Shown in pieces: positions 11,471 through 23,529 of a stretch of DNA of 64,000 bases (positions are counted from its first letter, which is position 1; each line of letters begins with the position of its first letter). Below the pieces are notes generated by a model. That model had not been told where the DNA came from, did not search any database, and was given only the letters and a program-made list of their open reading frames with translations. The stretch covers positions 32,203,333-32,267,332 of the forward strand of contig CAMZMU010000115.1 in the NCBI GenBank assembly GCA_947311845.1. Direction: 5' to 3'. The DNA comes from Poa pratensis (Eukaryota; Streptophyta; Magnoliopsida; Poales; Poaceae). Both the position numbers and the translations under genes were made by a program.

Positions 11471-12491
11471 TGGTGGTATCACGGCAGATGCCATAGGATG
11501 TCTAAAGTGTGGGGCCGATGGACGCTGGTGGAATCCGGGAGAGGGCCAGCGCGCTAAGAAGCTCACACAAAGAACACACAAGCACCAGAACACACCACGA
11601 TCTACCCAGGTTCGGGGCCCTCGTGAGGAGGTAAAACCCCTACTCCTGCCTGTCTCTCTCTGTATATCTCAGTATCACAAATACAAGCTTGCTCCTTGAG
11701 CTGTATGATCCCAACAATGGTGAAAAGCACAAGGAAGGAAATGGAGCTACGGGTGGGAAAATATCACTGGGCACCGTCTTCCCTCTCTCCCCTCCCGTCC
11801 CTCACGCAGGAGGGGTAAGGGCATATATATAGGCTAAACCGGGTTACCGGAATGCCCCTCCACTTGCAACGGTCACCTCTCCGCACCGGCACTGCAGACA
11901 CGCACGCCCGCACGTCATGATTGTCTCTGCATAGTGGACAGGACGTGGCTTGACCATGTCCTGTCCCATGTCTCTGCTCCAAAGTACACCCTAGGTCAGA
12001 GACAGGACAGGGCCTGCCCATGCCTCTGCCTCGCAGTCTGTTCCCGGATAACCCGGAGTCAGCGGTGGAATGATGGCCTGCCATCTCGGTCTCCTGCACG
12101 CCCCCGTGTCAGGCGCTCCCGTGCCAGACGGGATATGACAGGAGCATTGACCTCTGCCCGACACTAGGATAACCCGGCATGGATATGTCGGATCCACCTT
12201 CCTCAAATATCTTTCCCTGCACATAAGAAAACACACAAGTTACCGACACACATATGTCGGTTATGTTATCTCGGATCCTTATCTCGGATCCCTTGTCTCG
12301 GTCGACACATGCCGGCTGTCACCAGCATGGTATCTCGGTTCCTTCCGACTGGGGTATCTCGGTGCGCCTATGTCGGTTTGCACCTGCAGCCCATTCTGAA
12401 GCCTAGGTAAACCGGTATTACTGTAGCTTGCCCCACACTTGGGCATAGCTTTTACCTCACCATGACCCTACCCGAGGGTAGCCCCCCGACA
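11471..12491 (-). repeat. 5' LTR of the gypsy element
   Basis: Read on the minus strand it starts TGTCGGGGGGCTACC at 12,491 and ends CCACCA at 11,471, 7 bases before the primer binding site. A TATA-like run (TATATATATG, about 11,832-11,822) lies inside, with a plausible transcription start about 30 bases further along the minus strand. The right end is firm from the TGTCGG start; the inner end is set by the TG/CA rule and could be off by a few bases, because the partner LTR is outside the window. Confidence 0.75.
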
Positions 12492-13306
12492 ATGAGTATC
12501 AACAACGATCACCACAAGAATATGGTGCAAGTACTAGAAGTACAGAGACCACAAGAGAGCAATCAACAAGAGAGAAACTGGAGTAGCAAAGTTACCACTA
12601 GCCAGAAATCAAAGGGATTAGTAAAGATCTACTTGCCTTACTGACGAGATATAAATCGTAGCACCACAACTCTGGCCGATCAACCACGCATCACATGTAT
12701 GCGTATATTGTACGTATATGCATCAGCTCTCCTCCAAGGTCTGGCTATGGCGACGTTGCAGCTCTCCTCCCGACAGCACCTTCTCGTATTTCTTGTGTAC
12801 TCATGCGCCCGCCGAACTGCATGTGCTTCTTCTAGCGCAGCTCCTCTCACTATTTTCTTTGTCTGTGGTCTATTCCAATCTATGGATTAATGTGGTGGGG
12901 TGCGATGAGAACACGGCAGCAGCAGTTAGGAGAGAGCATCGCCGGAGGCAGCTAAATATATGGAGACCCTTCGATGCCAAGAAAGGCTAGCTACGTGTCC
13001 TGCAGCGGTTTGCTTTCTCTCCTCGGACGACACGAACGACTGGTATCCATGCAGCCACTGATGTGCTGCCAGCGCAGCTTGTAGATGGCCCACGTACTGA
13101 AAATATCCCAGTTGACCTAAGCGTGGTTCAAGAACAACGTGTACACTAAGCTGCTACTAGCTAGCTGATCGATGGATGCAAGAAAAATGCTAAGTACTAG
13201 CTAGTGAATAGGCACAAGCAAGCAGACAACGGCTCCTCTGTTTTTCTATCCCAAGCACAAATTAACATCTAAATTAAACACCGGAAGATTAGCTAGATTA
13301 GAACAA
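12492..13306. other. Unassigned sequence between gypsy and CACTA elements
   Basis: This is about 815 bp of mixed composition without a recognisable gene. A short plus-strand open frame starts at 12,747, but its protein resembles nothing I know and I do not call it. Since the CACTA element left a TCA duplication, this stretch and 31,558 onward were adjacent before that insertion. Confidence 0.4.
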
Positions 13307-13329
13307 TCACACTAGTGGAAACCGGACCT

Positions 13330-13575
13330 TTGGTGGAGAGGGGTGTTGGGCTCTAGTCCCGGGCGTGGTACAACCCGGTCTAGAGGAGGGAACTAGTACC
13401 GGGCCGGCTGCTCTGACGCTGCGCAGGTCTGGTCCCGGGTCGTAGGGCACCTCTAGTTCCGGGCCGTGATACCACCCGGGACCGAGGCAGTCAGCGGCAG
13501 GGCGGAGCCTGGAGGGTGGACCTTTCGTCCCGGGCCGTGGTACAACCCGGGACTAGAGGTCCCGCTATATCATCT
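13330..13575. repeat. CACTA left subterminal repeats
   Basis: Several inverted and direct copies of motifs such as CTCTAGTCCCGGG and CCCGGGACTAGAGG occur here. They match the array at the opposite end (31,100-31,540). In En/Spm elements such repeats bind the element-encoded regulatory protein. Confidence 0.8.
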
Positions 13576-14173
13576 CCCACCCCGGGCCAGCCACCATTTT
13601 TGAACTCTCAAGCTCATCTCCATTGTTTCCTCTCTCAAGCTCAAGTGTAGCCCCATTTTTTTCCAAGATTTGTCAAGATAGACGGCACCCATCTCTCCAA
13701 GGGTTAGCAACACTTGATCCTTTCACCCGGCGGCCGAATTTTAGCCATTTCCATACAAGTTTAGCTCATTTCATTTTTGTAGTGCTACCTAGGTGTTTGA
13801 TGAAATGCCTAAGCTAGTAGTTCATTTTTTATATGTTTTGAGCTCAAATTAATTTATGATTTGTGGATTTTAGTGTCGTCTCGGTCCTCACCGCCGTCGA
13901 TAGCCCCCGCCGTCCCGTGACCGGCACCACCTCGGTGAGCCTCTTTTTTATCTTTTATTTTAAAAAAATTACTTGTATGATTTGAATGCATTTTTTTTTC
14001 TTGTATAATTTTCTTATGTTTTTTATATGTATAGTGTCATGGTTTTGATATCCGTCCCCGTCGGCCCTCGTCCGGTCTATGATTCGGATGTGGTATATTT
14101 TTTAACTATTTATTTTGTTTCGTGTTTATAACAATCATGCCGACCAACTTGACATAGTTATATTTTTATTTAG

Positions 14174-14523
14174 GAGGTAGTTGAACCGGAAATTCCAGCC
14201 GACCCTATTGTCGAGTTTTTTAAAAAGAAAACAACGATTTGAAAGCAAAATTGAAGATAAGTGAAGATCTTCGTCTCCAATGCCTAGAAGAGAAGATGAA
14301 ATTGGACTTGAAGATTGCCGACATCGTTGATGCTCACGGGGTCGAGCTTGCCGACGTCGTCGCTGCCTACGAGATGAAGATGGATGCAATGCGCTTCAAG
14401 CTTAAAAAGTTTAGAAAATATGTCATTAGTCAAGAGGCTTGGTATCATTATGCTGTTGGTTCAATAGTTACCTTAGTTGCGATTCTGATCGCATTTGTTG
14501 TTGGATTTAAATTCTTTAGATAG
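14174..14523 (+). CDS. Small CACTA-borne coiled-coil protein with C-terminal membrane segment
   Basis: An exon following a likely acceptor (TTTAG before 14,174) starts EVVEPEIPADPIVEFFKKK. A one-base shift in the A-run near 14,230 then leads into about 95 residues rich in Lys/Glu heptads (EEKMKLDLKIADI, YEMKMDAMRFKLKKF), ending in a hydrophobic segment of about 23 residues (YHYAVGSIVTLVAILIAFVV) and a short basic/aromatic tail. A coiled coil with a tail anchor is the visible architecture. I recall similar ORFs beside TNP2 genes in Triticeae CACTA elements but know of no function. The first exon is not identified. Confidence 0.55.
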
Positions 14524-14683
14524 TTGTATTCTAGTTTTCAATTAATTTATGTTTTATGAGAACTATGTATTACATTTGGTCACTACTCTACTTTGGTTTT
14601 AATGTGATGAACTTGTATTAATGAATATGGTCGGTTTCCTATTATGTTGGTTTACCGTAATGGGTTTTAGCGGTGATTTGCAG

Positions 14684-17600
14684 ATGAGTCATCCATGGAT
14701 GTACGCTGACCGACGCTCTAAAGAGTACATGGATGGCGTGCAATCTTTTCTCAATGTGGCTAAGGATAACAAGGGGCCGAATGGTTTTATGTGTTGTCCA
14801 TGCAAATGTCGGAATGAGAAGGATTACTCTAACACAGACAGAATTCACCTCCACCTGATAACTTCTGGTTTCATGCCCGGCTATAATTGTTGGACCAAGC
14901 ACGGAGAAAAAGGGGTTATGATGGAAGGCAACGAAGAAGAAGAGAACGATGACAACTACATGTACCCTGAATACGTTGGTAACCCAACAGGGGAAGCTGA
15001 TGATGAAGAGGTACCAGATGATCCCATCATACATGATGATTTACGTGGGGTCATCGTTGATGCACATACCCTAGCAGAAACTACACTTGAGAAGTTGAAG
15101 TTGGAGCGCATGTTAGAGGATCACAAAACAAAGTTGTACCCAACTTGCGAAGATGGCAACACAAAGCTCGGTACCACACTGGAATTATTGCAATGGAAGG
15201 CAGCAAATGGTTTATCTGACAAGGGATTTGGGAGTTTACTGAAAATAGTGAAGGACAAGCTGCCGGCTGGTAACGAATTGCCCGAGAGTGCGTATGAAGC
15301 AAAGAAGATTATCTGCCCTCTAGGATTAGATGTGCAGAAGATACATGCATGCATTAATGACTGCATCCTCTACCGCGGTGAGAAGTATGAGAATTTGAAT
15401 GAATGCCCGGTATGCGGTGCATTGCGGTATAAGATCAGAGCAGATGACCCTGGCGATGTTGAGGGCCTGCCCGCCAGGAAGAAGGTTCCTGCCAAGGTGA
15501 TGTGGTACGCTCCTATAATACCACGGTTGAAACGTTTGTTCAGAAACAAAGAGCATGCCAAGTTGTTGCGATGGCACAAAGAAGACCGCAAGAGCGACGA
15601 GATGTTGAGACACCCGGCTGATGGGTCGCAGTGGAGAAAAATCGATACAGAGTACAAGGAATTTGCACGTGACCCAAGGAACTTAAGGTTTGGTCTTAGC
15701 ACGGATGGCTTTAATCCTTTTGGGGAGCAGAGCAGCAGTCATAGCACCTGGCCTGTGACTCTATGTATCTATAACCTTCCTCCTTGGTTGTGCATGAAGC
15801 GGAAGTTCATTATGATGCCAGTGCTCATCCAAGGCCCGAAGCAACCCGGTAACAACATTGATGTCTACCTGAGGCCATTAGTTGATGAACTTTTACAGTT
15901 GTGGCGTGATGAAGGGGTACCTGTGTGGGATGAGTACAAACAAGCGGAATTTAACCTACGAGGGTTGTTGTTTGTAACCATCAATGATTGGCCTGCTCTT
16001 AGTAACATTTCAGGACAGTCGAACAAGGGATACAATGCATGCACACACTGTTTAGATAGCACTGAAAGTATATATGTAGGTAACAAGAATGTGTACCCGG
16101 GTCATCGTCGATTTCTTACAACTCAGCATCCCCTAAGAAAGAAAAGCAAGCAGCAGCATTTCAAAGGTGAGGCAGATCACCGGCCGAAGCCACCCCTCCA
16201 AAGTGGTGAAGATATATATGATGCGGTCAAGGATTTAGATGTAATCTTTGGAAAGGGTCCTGGCGGACAGTCTGTTCCGAAGGACGCTAACAACCACGTT
16301 CCCCTGTGGAAGAAGAAGTCTATATTTTGGGAACTACCCTATTGGAAAATCCTAAAGGTCCGCTCTGCAATCGACGTGATGCACGTGACGAAGAATGTTT
16401 GCGTGAACCTGCTAGGCTTCTTGGGCGTGTATGGGAAGGCAAAAGATACTCCGGAAGCACGAGAGGACCAGCAACTTTTGAAAGACCCAAAGAACCTGCA
16501 TCCAATGAGGACGGATAAAGGACGTCTACGTCCTGCTAGCTACGTTCTTACCAAAGAAGAGAAGGAGATATTTTTTGAAGTCCTGAGCAGTATGAAGGTC
16601 CCGTCTGGCTTCTCGTCGAATATAAAGGGAATAATAAATATGGCAGAGAAAAAGTTCCAGAACCTAAAGTCTCATGACTGCCACGTGCTGATGACTCAAC
16701 TGCTTCCGGTTGCATTGCGGGGGCTTCTACCGGAAAATGTTCGAGTATCCATTGTTCAGCTATGTGCGTTCCTCAATGCAATTTCGCAGAAGTCAATCAG
16801 CCCAACCACTCTATTAAGGTTACAGAAGGATGTGGCTCAATGTCTCGTTAGTTTTGAGTTGGTGTTCCCACCATCCTTCTTCACTATTATGACACATCTC
16901 CTAGTACACCTGGTCGACGAGATTCACATTCTGGGTCCTGTATTTCTACACAATATGTTCCCCTTTGAGAGGTTCATGGGAGTGTTGAAGAAGTATGTTC
17001 ATAACCGTGCTAGGCCAGAAGGAAGCATCTCCAAAGGGTATGGAACAGAGGAGGTCATTGAGTTTTGTGTTGACTTTATTCCCGGCATTAAGTCGATTGG
17101 TCTTCCTGAATCGCGACATGAGGGGAGACTAAGTGGAAAGGCACTCTAGGAAAGAAATCATACATATGCAGGGACGGGTATTCTTTCACAAAAGCACACT
17201 ACACAGTTCTGCATAATTCCACTTTGGTGGCTCCGTATATCCAGATGCACAAGGATATTGTACGCTCTAACAACCCGGGGATGGATGACTCCGCCATTGC
17301 AAAGGAACACATGGAGAATTTTGGCGGTTGGTTGGAAACGCATCTGAACAACAACAACACAGTCTCAGATGAGCTGTTCTTGTTGTCTAAGGGGCCATCT
17401 TCGACTATTTGGACTTTCCAAGGGTATGAGATAAACGGGAATACATTTTACACGAACGCCCAAGATAAAAAGAGCACCAACCAAAATAGTGGTGTCCGCT
17501 TTGATGATAAGAGCACGAATGAGGCCACGGTCACATATTATGGTTGCATAGAGCAGATATGGGAACTTGACTATGGACCTTCTTTGAAGGTCCCTTTGTT

Positions 17601-18039
17601 CTGGTGCAAATGGTTCAACCTGAGAGGCGGCGGGGTAAAGGAAGACCCATTGTACGGAATGACTACAGTGGATCTCACGAATGTTGCGTACGACAACGAA
17701 CCATTCGTTCTAGCCAAGGATGTGGCTCAGGTTTTCTATGTGAAGGACATGTCTACCAAGCCAAAAAAAAGAAAAGATAAGGAAGTGAATACATCAGCCG
17801 ATGAGCCAAAGCGCCACATAGTTCTTTCAGGGAAAAGAACCATCGTGGGAGTGGAGGACAAGACAGACATGTCAGAAGATTACGACAAGTTTCATGAAAT
17901 TCCGCCCTTCAAAGTGACCACTGACCCAAGTCTCAAGTTATATGCAGACCCTTGTCCATGGTTACGGAGCGATCAGAAGAAAGGGTCTCACAAAAAGAAA
18001 AAGCGAAGACTAAATAGGGATGTTGTTCATGATGTGTAA
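14684..18039 (+). CDS. CACTA transposase (TNP2 type), one frameshift
   Basis: The start is taken at ATG 14,684, directly after an acceptor-like TTTGCAG. In order: an N-terminal transposase-associated region (HPWMYADRRSKEYMDGVQSF, CCPCKCRN), the transposase_21 core (about residues 190-470, with LSTDGFNPFG, VLIQGPKQPGNNIDVYLRPL and CTHCLDST), a conserved IDVMHVTKNVCVNLLGF block, a DUF4218-like part (HLLVHLVDEI, FPFERFMGVLKKYVHNRARP), and a DUF4216-like C-terminus from about 17,224. The frame is lost by one base near 17,136-17,141 (TAG follows) and resumes as GTLGKKSYICRDGYS through to the stop at 18,039. The protein would cut the CACTA ends. With that single base restored it would be full length. 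Confidence 0.9.
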
Positions 18040-18384
18040 TAATTTATTAAACTTTTATATAATTTATAGTATGGAGGACAAGACAGACATGTCAATGAAA
18101 TCAAGCGTATGGCGGTGGCGGAATGTAGTACTTAATTTATAAATTTTTGATGTAGCATCAAACTTTGTGATGTGAAATGATCCACTGCGCATGTAGTACT
18201 TGATTTATAAATTTTTGAATTGATTTTAAATTAAGCGTATGTAGTACTTAATTTAAAACCAAGCGCATGTGATACTTCATTTTAAACCAAAACAGAAAAC
18301 AGGAAAATGAAAGCAATTTTTACTTAATTTAGACAAGTAAATCAAAAGATATAAAAAAAGTAAGAAACCAGAAAATTTAAAAAA

Positions 18385-18550
18385 TCAACCTCTAGTACCG
18401 GGCCGTGCGACCACCCGGTACTACAGGTCCACTGGGCTTGGCGCGCAAATTTTCGGGCCCTGAGGGACCTCTAGTACCGGGTGGTAACACGGCCCGGTAC
18501 TAGAGACCCTCTAGTACCGGGTGGAGCCACGGCCCGGTACTAGAGGCCTT
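18385..18550. repeat. Internal copies of CACTA subterminal-type inverted repeats
   Basis: At least three copies of CTCTAGTACCGGG with the mirror CCCGGTACTAGAG lie just after the transposase gene, far from either end of the element. They mark the left border of GC-rich DNA (18,560-20,660) unlike the rest of the transposon. The stretch 18,040-18,384 before them is AT-rich with no gene. Confidence 0.7.
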
Positions 18551-18559
18551 TTTGGCGCT

Positions 18560-19130
18560 AATTTGAGTGGCTCGGGCCGAAAATTTGCCCAAGTCCAGCA
18601 AATCGATGCTCCGCCTCCGGGCTCCAGACGACGCCGCCCCCTGCGCCGCCAGGCTGCCGGATTTCGTCCCCGCGCCGCCTCCCCGGCCGTCGCCGCCCTC
18701 TTCTTCTCCGGCCCCAGCCGTCCTGCTCCGGCTCCGGCGGCCGTTGCCCCGAGCAAAGATCTTCCCCGAGCCGCGAGCAAAGATCGTCCCCGAGCCCCGA
18801 CCGAGCAAGATCGTCCCCGAGCCCGAGCAAAGATCGTCGTCCCCGACTAGATCATTGCCCCCGACCCAAGGTGAGCTCGCCCCCCCTCTCAGATCTAGTG
18901 CGCGGCGGCGGCGGCGGACCCTAACCCTAACCGCGGGGCTGGCGCCAGAGTTGGCAATGCAAATTCAAGGACACACATTTTTTAGGGCCTAAGGGCCATT
19001 ACATTATATTAGGGGAGGCCAACGGCGATTACATAGCTAGGGGAGGCCATTAGGGCCATTTACATTTTGGGGAGGCCTTATGGGCCATTACATATAAGGG
19101 GAGGCCGGGGTCGTCGTCGCCGGCGCCGCG
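18560..19130. other. GC-rich stretch and short repeats inside CACTA
   Basis: From 18,740 to 18,850 there are tandem copies of GAGCAAAGATCGTCCCCGAG. From 18,985 to 19,110 there are copies of GGGCCATTACAT and GGGGAGGCC, which on the minus strand lie after the stop of the captured gene and may be its 3' UTR. Plus-strand open frames here are proline-rich and unconvincing. Confidence 0.4.
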
Positions 19131-19131
19131 C

Positions 19132-20101
19132 CTAGTCGTCGTCGCTGATGACCAGGGTCGGCTTGGTCCACAGGTGGGCACACACTTCCTGTTCCTGCAG
19201 TTCCTGGCCCTCCGGCGTCGGCGCCTGCTCCTGTGGTGGCTGCGGTGGCTGCTCGTGCCACCCCGCCTCCTCCTGCTCCTGGGGGCGATCCGGCGACCAG
19301 CTCCCACCGGTAAACACCCAGGACTGGCCAAGGAGGCCGGGAGGCAGAGGAGGCAGCGGCGGAATGCCCTGCCGCGCCTGCTCGCGTTCCATGGCGTAGT
19401 GCCACGGCTCGACCTCGTCCCGGTTGTAGTACTGCGGTGGCGGCGGCGGCATCAGGGCCGCGGCCGCATCAGCCTGGACCTAGGCCAGCACGACCTCCCA
19501 CCGCTTGATCTCGTCCTCGACGAGGCTGCGGTTGGAGGCCTCAAACGCGGCCACCATCTCCGGGTCCTCGTCGTCCTCGGGGACCTCCTCCTCGAACCAC
19601 AGCACGTCGGGCGGCGCTGGGTACGCGGTTTGGACGGCGCTGCGCACCGGGGCGAAGTAGGAGCGGCGGCGCTCCTCGTGCTCGTCCCTGAGCCACCCCT
19701 CCCAGTACGGGGACGCCGGCCCGTAGGCGGGGTTGTTGTAATGCTCCGGCGGGAGGAGGCGCGCCAGCGCGCGATCTCCCTGTCCAAGTTCCGGCCATGG
19801 AGCGGGACCGCCAGCACCGGAATCCCTTGCGGGTTCAGGTGCCAGCCCTCGGGGATGTGGATGTCGCTCCACTCCAGCGTGGCGGCGTTGTCCCAATGCC
19901 ACTGGCACTCCGGCTCCGGCACGTAGCGCCAGCGCCGGATCTTCCTCCCTCCGGCGGTGGTGGTGGTGCGTGATGGCACGGCGGGTGCGGGGGTGACACG
20001 CACCGGTGGCGCGGCCCTGGCCACGGCGATGGCCGGAGGGACTCGCGGTTGGAGGACTCGCCGGCCTCGTACTTCGGGGACTTCCCTAACCAGCGCGACA
20101 T
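19132..20101 (-). pseudogene. Apparently captured host-like gene fragment, function unknown
   Basis: From 20,101 the minus strand reads MSRWLGKSPKYEAGESSNRE. After a frame change it gives RRWRYVPEPECQWHWDNAAT and IHIPEGWHLNPQGIPV, after another it gives YNNPAYGPASPYWEGWLRDE and ERRRSYFAPVRSA, and after one in-frame TAG near 19,480 it continues PQYYNRDEVEPWHYAMEREQ to a stop at 19,132. Composition is very GC-rich, unlike the transposon ORFs, and orientation is opposite to them. A TTTAAAAAGG TATA-like run precedes the start at about 20,170. The pattern fits capture of a genomic gene by the CACTA element. I recall similar hypothetical proteins in wheat-group grasses but cannot name a domain. Confidence 0.5.
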
Positions 20102-20164
20102 GGCGGCGAGGGCACTGGACTCTGTGGGAGCGGAGCGGAGTGGAGTGTCCCTATCCGCACGGGC

Positions 20165-20640
20165 GTGTCCCTTTTTAAAGACTGAGGACGGGAACCGTCA
20201 TGGGGGAGGGGAACCGTCGGGTGGGCCCCCTGGAACCGTCGGGAGGGGAACCGTCGGGTGGGCCAGCGCCACGCTGGAACCGTCCCGAGTCGCTGGCAAG
20301 TGGGCTAGGACCATTGACTGCGGGTGGGCGGGGCCGTTCGTGGTCAGCATTGACCACGGGGGGTGAAGATGAGGCGGCGGGTGGGAACACGATGCGGGGA
20401 CGTGAAGACGAGGCGGGGCGGGAACACGAGGCAGGGCGGCGGGGTCAGAACTGGGCCGCTGGCAGGTGGGCCAGCATTGACCACGCGTAGCCAGTGGGCG
20501 GTCACATGTGGCGGGTGGGCGCTGGCAGGTGGGCCAGCATTGACCACGCGTGGCCAGTGGCCGGTCACACGTGGCGGTGGGGCGGGTGGGCGCTGGCAGG
20601 TGGGGCAGCGATGATCACGCTGGCCACCTTTGACCAGGTT
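20165..20640. repeat. Tandem GC-rich repeats upstream of the captured gene
   Basis: Repeated units include GGAACCGTCGGGTGGGCC (20,205-20,275) and a longer unit containing CTGGCAGGTGGGCCAGCATTGACCACGC (20,455-20,605). They lie on the promoter side of the minus-strand gene. No ORF is supported here. From 20,660 to 20,810 the sequence returns to AT-rich transposon DNA. Confidence 0.55.
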
Positions 20641-22639
20641 CTGGCCCAAATTTGGGTTGGGCTGGGATTGGGACAGCCTATGTTTTTTTTTGAAAGATTT
20701 TTTCTTTAGATGTAATATTAAATTCTTTTTTTGGCATATTTGTATAGTTCCCTACATTGAATTATTGTACTAATGCTATTATTGTTTTATCTTTTTTTGT
20801 ATTAGTTAAACAATGGATGACGATGCTCCCTTCGCAACGAGAGAAGGGGAAGAAGAGATGCTTTCCTACATTAGGGAACCCGGGGAATTTCGCCATCCGC
20901 GGAAGGAGCTGAAGATGATGATGGCTCAGAGTTTTTGAACGACCATGGTCCGGGAATGGAACCAGATCAAAGAAATAACGAATACGATGAGGACTCGGAA
21001 ATTGGTGGACCCACGCCTACTGGCGAGGTATATTAAGCCTATGTTGAGCAGATGCAATAACTGATTTGTGCATATATGTATTCACACATGTTTCATATTT
21101 TTAGACCTCCGCATCGAACCAATCCACTAAACGAGGCCATGCCCAAGGGATGGGCAAAGATGAGCACCTCACAATTGACGAGGTGAATGCAACTACTGGC
21201 CAACCACTGGCACCCGTGCCAAACACAGTTAAGTTTGTGCATCAATGCGGAGTCACTGTTAGGGACAACGTTTATATCAGCACTCAGGAATGGGTTAAGC
21301 CAGCAAAGTTAGAGGGAGTTAGTTACGTCGACGAGAGAACCAAAGAGTGGCTTTGGAACAAGCTCATTGCACATTTCACCTACCGGTCTTGGAAGATGAG
21401 GTGAAGACAAAAAAAATGACGGACAAAGTCAAGCATTTCGCTCTTAAGAAGATGGCTCAAAAATTCAATAACTACAAGAACAAATTATTCCGTGAGTGGG
21501 ATGAAGATGGGAAATTTCCGGATTTCACCGGCACACGAGAGAGGCAGCGGCCTCACTGGCCTGCATTTCTGGAGTACAAGAAATCAGAACGAGCTAAGAA
21601 AAGGTCGAAAACGAATAAGGATAATGCAGCGAAAAAGATGTATCACCATAAGATGGGGCCAGGTGGCTACGAGTTGCGAACCTAAGTGGGAAAAAGTTGA
21701 GTCCGCATTGCGTGCAAAAGGGCTCACCCCGGTCACAGAGGAATGGGACAGAAGGATAAGGAATTGGCTACTTGCGCATGGAGGGGAGTATGACATGGAA
21801 ACAGGGGAGTTAATAATTGATGAAAGCAAAGTAGTCAACGGAGCCCAAAAAAATTTATTGACTTAATTGCCAAGTCTAAAGAGGGAAAGTTTATTTCCGA
21901 CAGAGAGAAGGACGAGCTGTCAGAGGCCCTCGGGACAAAGAAAAATGAGGATCAACACGAGGCTTAGGAGAAGTGCCGTGGATTGAAGGGTTTCCCCAAG
22001 ACCGTGACTCTTATAGAAGCCGAGCGAGAGCAAACAGGAGGAAGTAGCGGCAGGAATCAGACCGGTTGATGATCTTAGAAAGAAATCATGACTAGATGGT
22101 TGCTCTCTATAAGGAGCAGCAGAAGCAAATAGATCAAATGCGTGAGCAAGGGGCGCCAACTCTTCAGCTGGAACAAGCGAGTCAAGGCGGCCCATCGCAT
22201 CGCAGAAGCAGCGTGGCTTCCTCGGTTATGGTCGGTGATGATGAGACAAGTTACCCGTGGATTATATCACGGAGGAAAACAACTTGTGAGCTGCATGTCC
22301 CAGTATTTAACTTATCCATGAAGGCGGCGGACGGCTATGCTTTTTTTATTGACTCTACAGCATCGTGGCTTGGCAATGCCATTCCAGATGGATTTGCTCG
22401 TGTCGGCGTGGATCAAGTTGTACAAGGATATGAATCACTGAACCTTGAGTTCCCAAGAGCTGGTGATGAGTCGGTGCTAGGGGACGTCGTGGGTGGTCTA
22501 ATTCTATGGCGGAAGAAATACATCAAGTTTGCAGGCTAGGCGCCAAGGCCACCATCGTCTCCGCCAATTCACGATTCACCACCTGATGACGATGAAGGGG
22601 ACGACAACCATCAGTCGTCTCCGCATTAGTCATCTCCGC

Positions 22640-22745
22640 CGCCGCGTGCGCCGACTCCACCGCCGCGTCAGCCCACTCCGCCACCGCATGAGCCGACTCC
22701 ACCGCCGCATGAGCCGAGTCCGCCGCCGCATGAGCCGACTCCTAA
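22640..22745 (+). repeat. Pro-Thr-His repeat coding region
   Basis: Near-tandem copies of a unit like CCGACTCCACCGCCGCATGAG, 21 bp each, encode a P-T/S-P-P-P-H-E-P repeat within the second CACTA gene. Confidence 0.7.
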
Positions 22746-23529
22746 GCCCCGACATAGGAAGGGCGGAACTTCGTCGTCCATGGGATTCGGGCGAGACCCC
22801 CGACGTTCGCCCCTCCCAAAAGTACCCAAAAGCCTTGACGACCTCGGAGCGTGCGACATGACTAAAGAGCAATTGGATGCGTGGGTAGATGCAGACACAA
22901 AAAGACAACTTGCACGGAAAAAACCCAAGGAAAAGCAAACATTTACTGCAAAGGAAAACAAGTGGGCTATTAGATTCGTCACGGAACCATCGCAATATGA
23001 GAAAAATAAGCCAGATAACTATTTATGAGCTCTGAGTAAAAGTAGTAGCTCTCCCAAGACGGGAAGTAGTAGTACCAGAGGGAAAAGAGACGTTGCCCAG
23101 CTCGGACAACAGGAAACAAGTCGATAGCCCCGCTCGCAGTTATACCCAGTGGTCATGGCTCCACGACAGATTACTCTTGCTCAACTGCACAACGAAAATC
23201 TCCTTCCGTCTGATGTAGATGATTCATGGAAATGGAAATGGGGGAGGTTCCTGCTGCGAGGTGATCAAATAAAGTTTCTACCGACATGTATGCGACAACT
23301 CCATAGTTGGTACATGAAAACCACAAAGGAATTTGATGAATTTTTGATCTCTGTGAAAGTTACAAAAAATCATTTCACGGGTGATGACATGTTCACAATT
23401 CAGCTCGAAGAACTCTGGTACTTATACAACCTTGACAACCTCGACTTGGCTCTCGTCGGTGCCTACTGTCTGTAAGTGATTCAATTCATTTATTTCCAAA
23501 AAAGATAAAGTCTTTAGCTCTCAGCTCGT

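Larger units (their letters stand above)
1..12491 (-). mobile_element. Ty3/gypsy LTR retrotransposon, Tat-like lineage (left end outside window)
   Basis: Read on the minus strand, the order is 5' LTR (12,491-11,471), primer binding site, gag, protease, reverse transcriptase, RNase H, a second archaeal-type RNase H, integrase, then a tandem-repeat 3' region running off the left edge. The extra RNase H between RT-RNase H and integrase is typical of the Tat lineage, which is the basis for the lineage call. A hAT transposon (4,726-8,791) interrupts the gag-protease region. The coding region is split over several frames, so the copy appears non-functional as sequenced. The 3' LTR and left target duplication are not in the window; the right flank after the LTR begins ATGAG. 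Confidence 0.88.

Noticed and set aside
12747..12890. Possible plantacyanin first exon or signal peptide
   Set aside because: It starts with a hydrophobic stretch but lacks the GGSGGWT and KRFxAGDVL-type sequence that plantacyanin exon 1 must contain.
18920..18936. CCCTAACCCTAACC, telomere-like
   Set aside because: Only two units. Short telo-box-like motifs are common in plant GC-rich leaders, so this is not an interstitial telomere.
18511..18992. Overlapping Arg/Pro-rich open frames on both strands
   Set aside because: High GC content keeps several frames open at once. No conserved motif was recognised.
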